Of a DNA stretch of 64,000 nt, positions 48,409 to 60,084 are shown in pieces. The notes beneath the pieces are model-generated. The model did not search any database. It was not told where the DNA came from and was given only the letters and a program-made list of their open reading frames with translations. The stretch's first letter is position 1. Every line of letters starts with the position of its first letter. This DNA is from Adiantum capillus-veneris (Eukaryota > Streptophyta > Polypodiopsida > Polypodiales > Pteridaceae): positions 57,762,753 to 57,826,752 of the forward strand of contig CM043959.1 in assembly GCA_014529385.2 (NCBI GenBank), written 5' to 3'. The translations under genes were made by a program, and so were the position numbers.

Positions 48409-49981
48409 TCAAGGCGGTGGAGTGAATGACACCACTCGAATTGCAGCTCGTTGCTCCCAGTGGGCCATCCACACCTTACCTATGTTAGGCAAGGCAGAAT
48501 CCAGTTGGCGTAATGTGAGCATAATTGGAATCATGACATTGTGCACATCCACCACATCATCCCAGAAGTGGCGATCAGCTAGTAGATCTCTGATCACCCC
48601 TATTTTGCTTTTTATCTTCTTCCTTTGACCGGCCTCCCATTTTGAAAAAGTGGCACAAAAAAATGTCTCCATCACAGCATTCTTATTTTTTTATTAGTGA
48701 TTCTACCATATAGTAGTTGGTGCAAAATCTAGTTTCGCACGGCAGTTTTAACATAGTAGACATCCTCTGATGGTACATGTCAAGAACCCTCTGACGCTTC
48801 AAAACAAACTTGACTATTAAGCGAGCATTGTCTACTATCCATTTGAACCACTCTGTGTCATTACTCTTGTACCAATCTTGCAATACCAAGTTCAAGCTGT
48901 GTGTACTGCAACCAGCACTATATAGGTGAGAGAAGCGACTTTCAAGTATCCTACCTGCAGCCCTGCAATTTTTGGCATTGTCCATGATTACTTGGACAAT
49001 ATTTTCTTTTCCAAGTTCCTCAACTGTGTCGCCAATGATGTCAGCTATAAAATTGCCAGACTTTATTTGACCAGAGCTATCCACATCTTTGATAAAACAT
49101 TCACCACGAGGACATACAAGCATGATGTTGATCAATGGCCGCCTTTGAACGTTGGACCAACCATCACTAACTATGGTGTATCCAGATTGTTCTGTTGCAT
49201 TTAATATTACCCTTTGAATATCCTGTTGTGTGCTTGTGTAGCATTTATCCAAAAATTGGTTTCTCATATGGTGATATGTTGGAGGGGTAAATCCAGCACC
49301 ATACTCCCCAATGTGTTTCCAAGCTGACTTCCATGCATCACGGGTGACAATGGCCAATGATCCCCCAGTGAAATAGACGACTTTAGCTAGTGCAAGTTGT
49401 GCTTCTTCTAAGGCAAGCGTTTTGAAGCTCGCCTATAAGCTAACCTGTCTACTTTTTGACGATCCTACCTGAAAGTCACGAGATCCATGGTTTGGAGGTG
49501 TAGTTCCATCGATATGAGAAGTTGGTTCCCTGCTTTGAGTGCTTCAATTGGTGGGCGTTACACCCAATGATCCCTCGTACTGGTTTGATCTTATTGATAC
49601 CGGGGTGTGATGGTCGAAAGTAGAGAGTTTTGATCTTTTGCTCGTGGAAATTAGCTTACCAATTAAAGCTTTTAAGCGCATAGCTGCTTCTTCTGCACCT
49701 AAGCCCTTGCACTTTCCTCCTTGGATTCTGGTATTGCCACCTAGCAAATGATCCCTTATTCTTGGTGCTCCTCCAGATTTCTCTTCATCGCCACAAAAGT
49801 TACATTTCCAATCTTGATACTTATTTAAATTTGTGGAAAAATTCCACTCGGGTCCTGGACTTTTTCCACCTGCCTTTCGCTTGCCCTGCGAAGCAGGACC
49901 TGGCATCGAGGTAGGAGGTCTCCTCAAGGAAGCCAGGCTTGAGACACCAACATCACCGCTCACATTCCCGGTGGAAGACAT
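48409..49981 (-). pseudogene. hAT-superfamily transposase (BED finger, DUF659), broken
   Basis: Start ATG at 49981 (MSSTGNVSGDVGVSS). Then a BED-type zinc finger (WKCNFCGDEEKSGG...RIRDHLLGG), a linker, a DUF659 core (GYTIVSDGWSNVQRRPLINI with the first catalytic-type Asp; VQVIMDNAKNCRAAGRILES; STHSLNLVLQD) and LPCETRFCTNYYMVESL. A one-base change in an A run at about 48680 moves the frame to ETFFCATFSKW, IGVIRDLLADRHFWDDVVDV and LRQLDSALPNIGKVWMAHWE. Other breaks: TGA at 49544-49546 and a TAG about 110 bp on (a 40-bp GT..AG stretch there seems too short for an intron). The C-terminal hATC dimerisation region was not found, so the gene is truncated. It is read inward from the right-end promoter. 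Confidence 0.87.
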
Positions 49982-50109
49982 ACTTATTGGATGCCTGCAA
50001 TACCAATAAACATAGCTCAAAATGCTATCTCTTCTTTCAAGTATTATTCAAACCAAACATTAGTGTTATAATCAATATCACACACAAGCGTAGTAGTGAA
50101 GCCTGAAGG

Positions 50110-50745
50110 GAATAAACCTCAATCTACTCAAACATGAGCAAGAAAATACAACGGTGAATCAAATATGTAATCAGTCCATCCCAAAAGTAGAGATATCGAC
50201 CCAAAGATTCACCTTCCTACCTCCTTTCATGAATCAGTCCAGTCCAAAAAAGAACTAATGACCCATGATTGGAGCTCTAATCGAAATAGCAAGCAAATAT
50301 AGTGGTGAATCAAACATGAGATCAGTCCATCCCAAAATTAGAGATATCGACCCAAAGATTCACCTTCCTACCTCCTTTCATGAATCAGTCCAGTCCAAAA
50401 AAGAACTAATGACCCATGATTGGAGCTCTAATCGGAATAGCAAGCAAATACAACGGTGAATCAAACATGTGATCAGTTCATCCCAAAAGTAGAGATATCG
50501 ACCCAAAGATTCACCTTTCTATCTCTTTTCAAGAATCAGTCCAGTCCAAAAAAGAACTAATGACCCATGATAGAAGTTCTAATCAATATAGCAATCAATT
50601 TAGCAAATATAATGGTGAACCAAACATGAGATCAGTCCATCCCAAATGTAGAGATACCGACCCAAAGATTCACCTTTCTACCTCCTTTCAAGAATCAGTT
50701 CAGTCCAAAAAAGAACTAATGATCCATGATCAGAGTTACATTAAG
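50110..50745. repeat. Right subterminal array: ~151-bp tandem repeats
   Basis: The landmark ATCGACCCAAAGATTCACC recurs at 50195, 50346, 50497 and (as ACCGACCC) 50656, spacing 151, 151 and 159 bp. Each unit also holds GAATCAGTCCAGTCCAAAAA. Unrelated to the left array. Confidence 0.9.
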
Positions 50746-50856
50746 TTTTAATTTTTTTTTAAGACTATTCATTTTTTTACCTTTTAGTTTTTCTTCTAAA
50801 TTTTAAAGGATGACCAAATTTAGAGAAAGAGGTGATGTGATGTGATGTCTATAAAG

Positions 50857-50959
50857 GGGTTATATAGAGCCGCCAAATATGGAGGGGGTACACAACGGGC
50901 CCGGCGGGATTCTTGCTTGTCCCACCGGGCCTGCCGGGATTGTTGGTTGTCCCGCCGGT
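50857..50959 (-). promoter_or_regulatory. Right-end promoter: TATA box and inverted GC boxes
   Basis: On the minus strand GC boxes (CCGGCGGG at 50952, GGCCCGGTGGG near 50925, CCCGCCGGGCCC at 50897-50908) lead to CTATATAA at 50860-50867. This faces the transposase gene and mirrors the left end (GGCTATATAAAG). Confidence 0.6.
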
Positions 50960-51080
50960 TCTATGTTTTCTATCGGTTTTTGTAGGTCATGACATTAGAT
51001 ATGTTATTAACATAAAAAAATAGTGATAATAACAACAATAATTAACATTTAACAAAATGCATCATCGCGTAATTAAAATG

Positions 51081-53005
51081 CTTGATTTTGACTACACGGT
51101 GCAGGTGGAAAGCACGACAAGGGCAAGCTTGGGGGGACTCATGACCTACCTATAAAGCTTTAAAAAGAAGGTAAAGCAACCTAAAGGGGAAGGAATTCAA
51201 CCACTTCCAAAGCCACCGGTGATAGAAAGAGCACACTCTCTATACTTTGATGGAGCCTACAAGTGAGCATCTGACAAAGCAGCTGCATGCATAGTGGTTT
51301 TTGATGACAAAGGTATCAAGGTATTTTCACTTGGCCATTTTTTAGAATCACATTCTAAAAATGAGGCCAAGTATGCAACACTAACCAAGGGGTTACAATG
51401 GTGCGTCTCACAAGGGGTAAAGCGCCTTAATGTATTTGGGGATGCTCTACTTATGGTAAGGCAAGTAAATGGAGTATGGACATGTAAGTATCCTAGCTTG
51501 AGGACTGACTTAAGCTGTGTAAAAACTTTGCTGGGTAAGTTTGAAGCAGTTCAACTACACCACATCCCAAGGTATCAAAACCATGAAGCCGATGCCTTAG
51601 CAAGCGAAAGACTACAGGAAGTGGTGGTTGGGGCTATAAAAAAACATCTCCCTCTATTTCAAGGTAGTGACATCTTACTCGACATATTGCATTTCTTGGA
51701 AACAGAGGAATGTCCACTGGACCTAACGAAAGGGCAGAAGCAATAGCTTACTAGGAAGGCCACAAGCTATCGGCTTATCAATGATGGTTTGTATTGTAAG
51801 GGTAAGGACCAAGTACTCAGAAAGGTCCCTCTCTCTAATGAAATTATGGGGGTGACGGCTAGTTGTCATGATGGTGTTTGTGGCAGTCACTTTGCTCTAG
51901 ATATAGCAAGTAGGAAAATATTACAGGCTGGTTTTGTATGGCCTAGTCTCAATCATGATGTACACCACTGGTGTAAGACATGTAAGTTGTGTCAATGGGC
52001 CGGCACCAGGTCACTCATGCCTGAACCACAGACACCTATCCTTTCATAGGGGCCATTTGAAAAACAAGGTATAGATGCCATCGGACCATTACTTAGGGCC
52101 AACTCAGGGATGTTCTATATCATCATGGGAGTCAACTATATGACTAGGTGGGTGGAAGCTACAACCACAACTAGGATCACAGCTGTGGAGGTAGCTAAGT
52201 TTATCTATGAGCACATATGTTGTAGGTTTGGCACACCATACAAATCATCTCTGATAGAGGGCTAGGTTTCAGAGCAGACTTGGTAGGAGAGCTAATGCCA
52301 AAACTAGGCATTACAAGGAGGCACTCCTCACCATACTACCCTCAATGTAATGGCCTAGTTAGAATGGTTTGTAAAATTATCACCAAGCAAGTTAACAATC
52401 ATCCTCGGGATTGGGATAAGTATCTACTTCTTGCTTTGTGGGCCTATTGAACCTCATTAAAAAAATCTTTGGGGTTCACCCCATATCATTTGGTATTTGA
52501 TAAGGAGGCAATCTTACCTATTGAGGTGCAACTAGCAAGTCTCAGAGTGATGGCAAGCCAGTTTCAACGACCCAGCATGCATTTGAGAGATCACATCCTT
52601 GACTTGGAATGATTACAACTGGATAGAGAAGCCACTTTCAACGACCCAACATGCATATGAGAAATCACATCCTTGACTTGGAACGATTACAACTAGATAG
52701 AGAAGAAGCAATCAATCATTATGCGGCACAGGTAGAACACAGACGGCTTAGTTTCAATCAACATCTTCGACGCAAAGATTTAAAGAAGGGCATGTTGGTG
52801 CTCCGCTATGACAATCGCTTCAACACACGCAAAGATAAGAAGCTCCTCCTTCGATGGGAAGGCCCTTCATCAACAAGAAATATGCCAATGGAAGTTACCA
52901 GCTCATAGAAGATGATGGTAAGCTTCATAAGACTAGAGTCAATGGCTCGCGGCCTAAGCCTTATTTTCTACGATCAACCTCCACCTCTGATGACAATGAC
53001 CAAAC
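51081..53005 (+). pseudogene. gypsy B second RNase H and integrase (broken)
   Basis: Resumes after the hAT-like insertion with LDFDYTVQVESTTRASLG, then an RVT_3 RNase H (YFDGAYK, NEAKYATLTKGLQW, FGDALLMVRQVNG), integrase zinc-binding region (CGSHFALDIASRK, CKTCKLCQWAG), core (GIDAIGPLL, NYMTRWVEA, PYYPQCNGL) and C-terminal end (LVLRYDNRFNTRKDKKLLLR). Breaks: TAA or TGA in the RNase H lead (about 51139 and 51265), TAG at 51744, TAG at 52047, a frameshift near 52236 and a 74-bp tandem duplication at 52562-52709. It ends shortly before the purine tract. Confidence 0.86.
52562..52709. repeat. 74-bp tandem duplication in gypsy B integrase
   Basis: TTTCAACGACCCA...GATAGAGAAG occurs at 52562 and again at 52636 with a few substitutions. 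74 is not a multiple of three, so the duplication breaks the frame. Confidence 0.9.
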
Positions 53006-53036
53006 AAATGAGTGAGAGGGATAAATACTCCTAACC

Positions 53037-53052
53037 TTAGGGGGAGGGCTAA
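53037..53052 (+). other. Gypsy B polypurine tract
   Basis: A purine run containing GGGGGAGGGCTAA directly before the 3' LTR, identical in core to that of family A. Confidence 0.75.
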
Positions 53053-55447
<2,395 letters not shown>

Positions 55448-56139
55448 GTTTATGCATGGTTAGGTGGATTAAATATATAGGTCCCAAAAATTGGTGGTGG
55501 AAAGGTAGCTTCTTGCATATCAAAGCATTGGAAAAAATTTAAAGAAATAAAACTTTAAAGTTTTAAAGCGTGAAAATTTATGGTTAAAAAAAGCACACGT
55601 TCTTTGGTACTTTCACGGTTTTTCCCCAACGCTTTTGAAATTTCATCCTCTCTCTCTCTCTCTGTCTCTCTCTCTCTCTCTCTCTCACTCTCTCACTCTC
55701 TCTCTACATGCACAAACGCCAACCACAGGATAGTGTTGGTAGTCTTGCATAAGATTTTGCACAGAAGCTTCTTTTCAAGACAAGCATAGAAGAGTAGTTT
55801 TGGTCTTACTGAGGTTTTGCACAGAAGGCATTTTTTCTAGTTGGCTAGCATCTAGAGCTTCATTTCAATCCAAGCACAAAGGGTATTCAAGAGGTTTTGC
55901 TTAGAAGGAGTTTGCTTTTGTTTAACCAACAACTACAACTACAAATATAGCTACAACTAGAGCTTATAAATTATAGGAGGAGCAACATGCACTGTTTTCC
56001 ACACATCACAAAGGTCATGGTGGGAAGGTAGCCACCACTTGGCCTTGTAAGTAGTAGAACTTTCACTTCCTACATCGCACCCGCACCCGCACCGAGTAGA
56101 GCAGCCTCAAGCATTGGAGCAATATCGATTGCAGCACTC
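55448..56139. other. Non-coding flank of gypsy B
   Basis: No gene recognised. CT-rich microsatellite at about 55650-55705, then a three-fold echo of TTTTGCACAGAAG/TTTTGCTTAGAAGG motifs (about 55755-55910). Confidence 0.4.
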
Positions 56140-56626
56140 TTGGTGGGTAATGGGTTTACTGGAAAAGAAAACATGAATGTATCTATGGAAAGAGCAGTGA
56201 TAATGGCACCGACAAATTTTGAAGCAAGGACAATAGATTGGCAGCATGTATTAAAGCTCCCTCAGGTTTTGGAGCATGTGCAAACCATGCTGGGGGGAAA
56301 TTTCATTTGTGAGTGTGCAAAATTTAGAAGGCTTGTTGCTAGAAGTTATGAAGCTCATAGAAAAAGAGATGTATCATTGCAAGCTCAAGGAAAGTCAAAA
56401 CCAATGATCCATCTCACTAGATTATTGCAAAAAGCCTAGAGATCGTAAAGTATATTGTCACTTGCTTCAAACAACACACAAAAGGCCTTGACAACAAGAC
56501 AAAGGAATCCATCATGAAGGATGTGTTGAATGATGGTTGCATGCATGGGCTCAAAATTGAGACACGAGAGAATCTAGTGCTGGTGGGTTTGAGGGACACT
56601 CTCACTACAAGAGGTTCTTCAACATA
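56140..56626 (+). pseudogene. Unidentified coding-like fragment
   Basis: A 99-codon frame (FEARTIDWQHVLKLPQVLEH, GGNFICECAKFRRLVARSYE) ends at 56437-56439. A second frame overlapping its end continues with IVKYIVTCFKQHTKGLDNKT and VLNDGCMHGLKIETRENLVL to a TAG at about 56624. The composition looks protein-coding and the two parts probably belong together with one frameshift. No family recognised; a transposon ORF remnant is likely. Confidence 0.35.
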
Positions 56627-56985
56627 GCGTTGCTATAGGTTTCATTATAGTCTTTTCCACCAAGGGTTTTTACAATATCCTCTGGGTTTGTCACCCCTTG
56701 ACCTAGGCTTAAGGCACAATGGGAGAGGACTGACTGAGGGTGCTTGCCTATAAAGGCACACAATGCCGCCTCCCGGTCAACCAAGATACACTTCTGAGCA
56801 TTAAGGGTAAGGGAATGTTCAACAAGGATGGCACTTAATGATTTGCACTTGAGCATCTCTACAAAACCATGCTTGGCGAACTCTATGTGAGAAAATCGAA
56901 GAATGGATGGCCCCAGGTGACTAAGGTAGTGCCACATGGAGCTATCCCGACCCATAGGAACATTGTGCAAACCTCTAGTATGCAT
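56605..56985 (-). pseudogene. Unidentified coding-like ORF on the minus strand
   Basis: A 126-codon frame with FSHIEFAKHGFVEMLKCKSL and EHSLTLNAQKCILVDREAAL, coding-like in composition, without a recognised domain. Adjacent to the plus-strand fragment, tail to tail. Confidence 0.3.
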
Positions 56986-57059
56986 TGCGAACTTATCAAC
57001 ATGGTATATGGTGTGAAAAACATTTTAAACTACTTCAATACTTGCTGTAAGTAACAATA

Positions 57060-58233
57060 GACTATCGACTAGGTTAAAAAAATGCTTACCTAAGTTTCTT
57101 CATCCATCTCTTCAAGAGTTTTCCTTGTAAGGTTGATGCTAGAGCGATCTTCTCCACCCATAGTGATTAGTAGTTTATATAGATAGAAAGCACTTTTCGA
57201 GATGCTTTCATAAAATGAGGCACATGATATGATTTTTATAAGAGTATTTGCCACCGTTTGTACCAACTTTTGTTTGTTTTCACTAGGGAGGAAAGAGAGG
57301 CTTGCCGGACCTTGGTCTTCAAAGTTGTGGGACGCATGTCTAACCTCACCATCCTATCTTATTGCAGTATTAGCGAGAACCACGATTAAATTTTAAATCC
57401 ATGGAATGAAGCTGACTCGACTAGTGCATAGAGGCTACAAGAGGTTTTCAATCTCTCAAAAAACAACTAACAACTCGCATCTAACTCAAGCTACACTCAA
57501 GTGACTGAAATCACCAAAAGCCAATCGCTCATCGGCAAACAAATCACATCCGTTACAACATCAAATGACATCCAAATGTAACAAAACTTCTAGGGAATTT
57601 ATATAATACCTAAGCACACATGATTATGGTTTCAAACCCCACTTTAGGTCAAGTTCAAAAATCGCAATTATTAATAGCTGTGGATTTTTGACCTAGTCGT
57701 TTTCGACCCAAAGCATCTAATGATGCCCCAATAGCCCACCTATGCTTAGTTTTTGATTTGAAAGTGTAAATTCCTAGTTATGAAGAAACTAGGCCGCCGG
57801 TCGGCGACGCCAAAAGCTATAAAATACTATGATGTGTTTACATCAATGCGTAGAGCTCTTACCTGTGGTTGCAATGCAACAAACGCGATTGCAATGTGAC
57901 AACCGGGGAGGGAGTAGGAAGAGGGAGAAGGAGAGGAGTGAGTACCATTAGCTCACGCTGTGTATTTCATTATCCAAAACTTATAAAAAACTTACAAAAA
58001 TTGGCTTTTATACCTTAGCCGAGGTTTTTAAGTGGTCAAAACTAATCATCTGGAGTTCTACAAAAGCTGGAAAATGACTGGATGATACAATTTGGAAGCT
58101 TGTAACCTTGACTCATTAATTAGAGAGTTTATCCAAGAAAATAGAAGTTACGATATTCTCGATTTATCAAAATAATAAATGTTTTACAAAGAGAACTCCA
58201 AAAAATGGTGTCCGTGTTAGCTTGCTGCTAACA
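57060..58233 (-). repeat. Probable LTR of gypsy element E
   Basis: On the minus strand a purine tract (58234-58248) is followed by TGTTAGCAGCAAGC at 58233, the expected opening of a 3' LTR. A block at 57365-57450 is related to the gypsy C LTR (25410-25495). The lower end near 57060 is an estimate. Confidence 0.45.
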
Positions 58234-58248
58234 TTCCCCCCCTCCTCG
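58234..58248 (-). other. Polypurine tract of gypsy E
   Basis: Minus strand CGAGGAGGGGGGGAA directly before TGTTAGCAGC. Confidence 0.6.
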
Positions 58249-58272
58249 CTTGTGTCATCCCTTGACACACCT

Positions 58273-58977
58273 TTATGGGCTGAAATAGTCTTCGAGTTGA
58301 CGGCTGACGAGGTGGTCTTTAAGCACATCCAGTGCCTTTTGGTATCTGATTTTTCTTTCTTTGTCTAGCACTTGCAGAAATTGCATGGTCACTTTATTCT
58401 TCAGCTCCACCGTTGAGTAGTCTACAAACCTGGATGTAAGGTTGCTGATCATCGGTGCAAATATCTTCATTCACCAGGTGAAGAATCTAGTGTAGAAAGC
58501 TTCCTCAAATTCCAACATTTTGCTTGATAGTAAGAACATACATCTGGCATGGAAGTCGTAAAGTAATTCTTTGGAAGGCTGACTACATGGATCATAGCAT
58601 AATCCCTTGTTACCTTCTAAAAATGACATCCATGGGGCTCCTGCTTGCTCAGGCTCATTAAAGACTTGGATGCATGTGAGCAACATTCTGCAAATTTTAT
58701 ATAACATGGTGCAAGAATGATCTGGTAGACTCTTGAAGAAAGACATGGTGCCCGTTAGGGTTTTCACCATGTAATCCTCTGTTGCTTGTCCTCTCTCTGG
58801 AGCTTGCAGTCTGGGGTAGTTAAGCCAAGTTGGCCTCTTCTTTGTCAATGCTTCATGCTCTTGCCATGTCCTTACTCTGGGTACAGGACAGAAAGTTGGA
58901 TCTCTTTGAAGGCTGCAGGTGCTCTTGTGAATAGAATCAGGTATCTCGGATTCTTGTTCAACCAGCTTAACCTCCAC
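58273..58977 (-). pseudogene. Unidentified ORF next to the gypsy E polypurine tract
   Basis: A single frame of about 235 codons with one internal TGA (58471-58473). It contains SLQRDPTFCPVPRVRTWQEH, DYMVKTLTGTMSFFKSLPDH, LLYDFHARCMFLLSSKMLEF and, after the stop, NLTSRFVDYSTVELKNKVTM. No domain recognised and no clear membrane segment or signal peptide. Its place between pol and LTR is where Athila- and Tat-type elements carry env-like or additional ORFs. It ends 25 bp from the purine tract. The rest of the element is missing, replaced by gypsy D from 58987. Confidence 0.5.
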
Positions 58978-58986
58978 TTTGGGTGG

Positions 58987-59577
58987 TGTTAACCCTCACG
59001 GCTCACGGACACCCTATTACCTATGACAGACGTTGTAACCTACGACAGACATTGTATTATTTATTTGGTAGAGTCAGGTACCGGGCTTGTCGGTCCAATA
59101 GGAAAAGGGTAAGAGTGATCGCTGATGAGAGGCGCACTCTAACTGGGACATTCAAGGGATTAGTTGGCTAAGCATGGGCGCCCAAGTGTGAATGGGGTGA
59201 GCTCATATAAAAGTCAACTAAACCTAAAATTCACCGATTCTCTCATTTGTGCAATGCAAGAAAGGTGCTCTTGCTCCATCTCCTTCTCCATCTCCTTGTG
59301 TACTAGTGTGTGTGTGTACTTGAGAGAGAGAGAGAGTGTGTGTGATCGAGCATTGCGGCGGCACGACGGCGGTGAAGAGGTTGAGAGCGACGTAGCGGCA
59401 TCTCCTTCTTCTTCGCGGCGAGGAATCCTCCACGGCAAGAGCATAGAGCGGTGAGTGACACACCATTGCCCTCTTTTGAGCTTACTAGTTAAGCTAGTTG
59501 TGTGCTTGGAGCCGTCTGTGGCTCGCACACAGTGTTAGGCAAGTCCCTTGCTTCGACAGTGCGGCAAGGAGCGCACA
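58987..59577 (+). repeat. Gypsy D 5' LTR (591 bp)
   Basis: Begins TGTTAACCC and ends GAGCGCACA, followed by TTT and the PBS. A TATA box CATATAAAAG lies at 59204-59213. No matching second LTR is recognised in the window. Confidence 0.75.
59204..59213 (+). promoter_or_regulatory. Gypsy D LTR TATA box
   Basis: CATATAAAAG, about 220 bp into the LTR. Confidence 0.5.
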
Positions 59578-59581
59578 TTTT

Positions 59582-59599
59582 TGGCGCCGTTGCCGGGGA
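59582..59599 (+). other. Gypsy D primer-binding site (tRNA-Asp-like)
   Basis: TGGCGCCGTTGCCGGGGA, the form often seen in plant gypsy elements of the Athila type, 4 nt after the LTR. Confidence 0.8.
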
Positions 59600-60084
59600 A
59601 TCGCCCTACACTAAGCCCAAGAGGCACTTTGTGCTTCTTCTATGAGTTGTTTGTAGTAGGAAAGAAGAGGAAGAGGAAGAGGAATGAGTTATTTTTCTGC
59701 AAGTTGTTAATTTCTGTATTGTCTGCAAGTTCTGTGATTTCTGCATAATCTTGTGTTTTCTGTTTGCACACAGTCTTTGCACAATTAGTAGTCGTTAGCT
59801 TGTTGTGAATGAGTAAGTAGGTAGACAATTAGCAATTTCTGTTTGCACACAGTCTGTACACAGTTTTCTGTTAAGGTTTGCCTGCACACAGTCTTTGCAC
59901 AGTAAGGTAGTGAGAGAGGAAGTAGGTGGACAGTGAGCTCACTGTCAATAAGCAGTTAGCAGAGTGGTTAACAGATTAGTTAGTTGATTAGGTAGTGGTT
60001 AGCAGCACTGCTAGTAAGTAGATAAGGTAGTGAGCTGTGAGCTGTGAGCTGTTGACAGAGAGGTTAGGTAGGTGTTGACAGTGT
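59600..60084 (+). other. Gypsy D leader
   Basis: Non-coding. It has three echoes of GCACACAGTCTTTGCACA-like sequence (about 59766, 59841 and 59884). The gag, protease and RT palm expected after it are absent; pol text begins abruptly at 60085. Confidence 0.6.

Larger units (their letters stand above)
44929..51072. mobile_element. hAT-like DNA transposon carrying a protein-kinase gene (~6.1 kb)
   Basis: Bounded by TCAAAATG (44921-44928) and TTAAAATG (51073-51080), an 8-bp duplication with one transition; 8 bp is the hAT hallmark. Taking it out with one duplication joins the gypsy B pol frame without a gap. Inside are a left TATA box with GC boxes, an 87/175-bp repeat array, a plus-strand kinase gene, a minus-strand hAT transposase, a 151-bp repeat array and a right TATA box with inverted GC boxes. 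Terminal inverted repeats are at best short and decayed (left TGTGATCACAC, right inward CGCGATGATGC). Both genes are broken. Confidence 0.75.

Noticed and set aside
49420-49470. A 40-bp GT..AG intron removing a stop in the hAT transposase
   Set aside because: Too short for a normal plant intron, and another stop remains close by.
45285-50745. CRISPR-like arrays
   Set aside because: The direct repeats have no unique spacers; whole units are tandem copies, and the context is a eukaryotic transposon.
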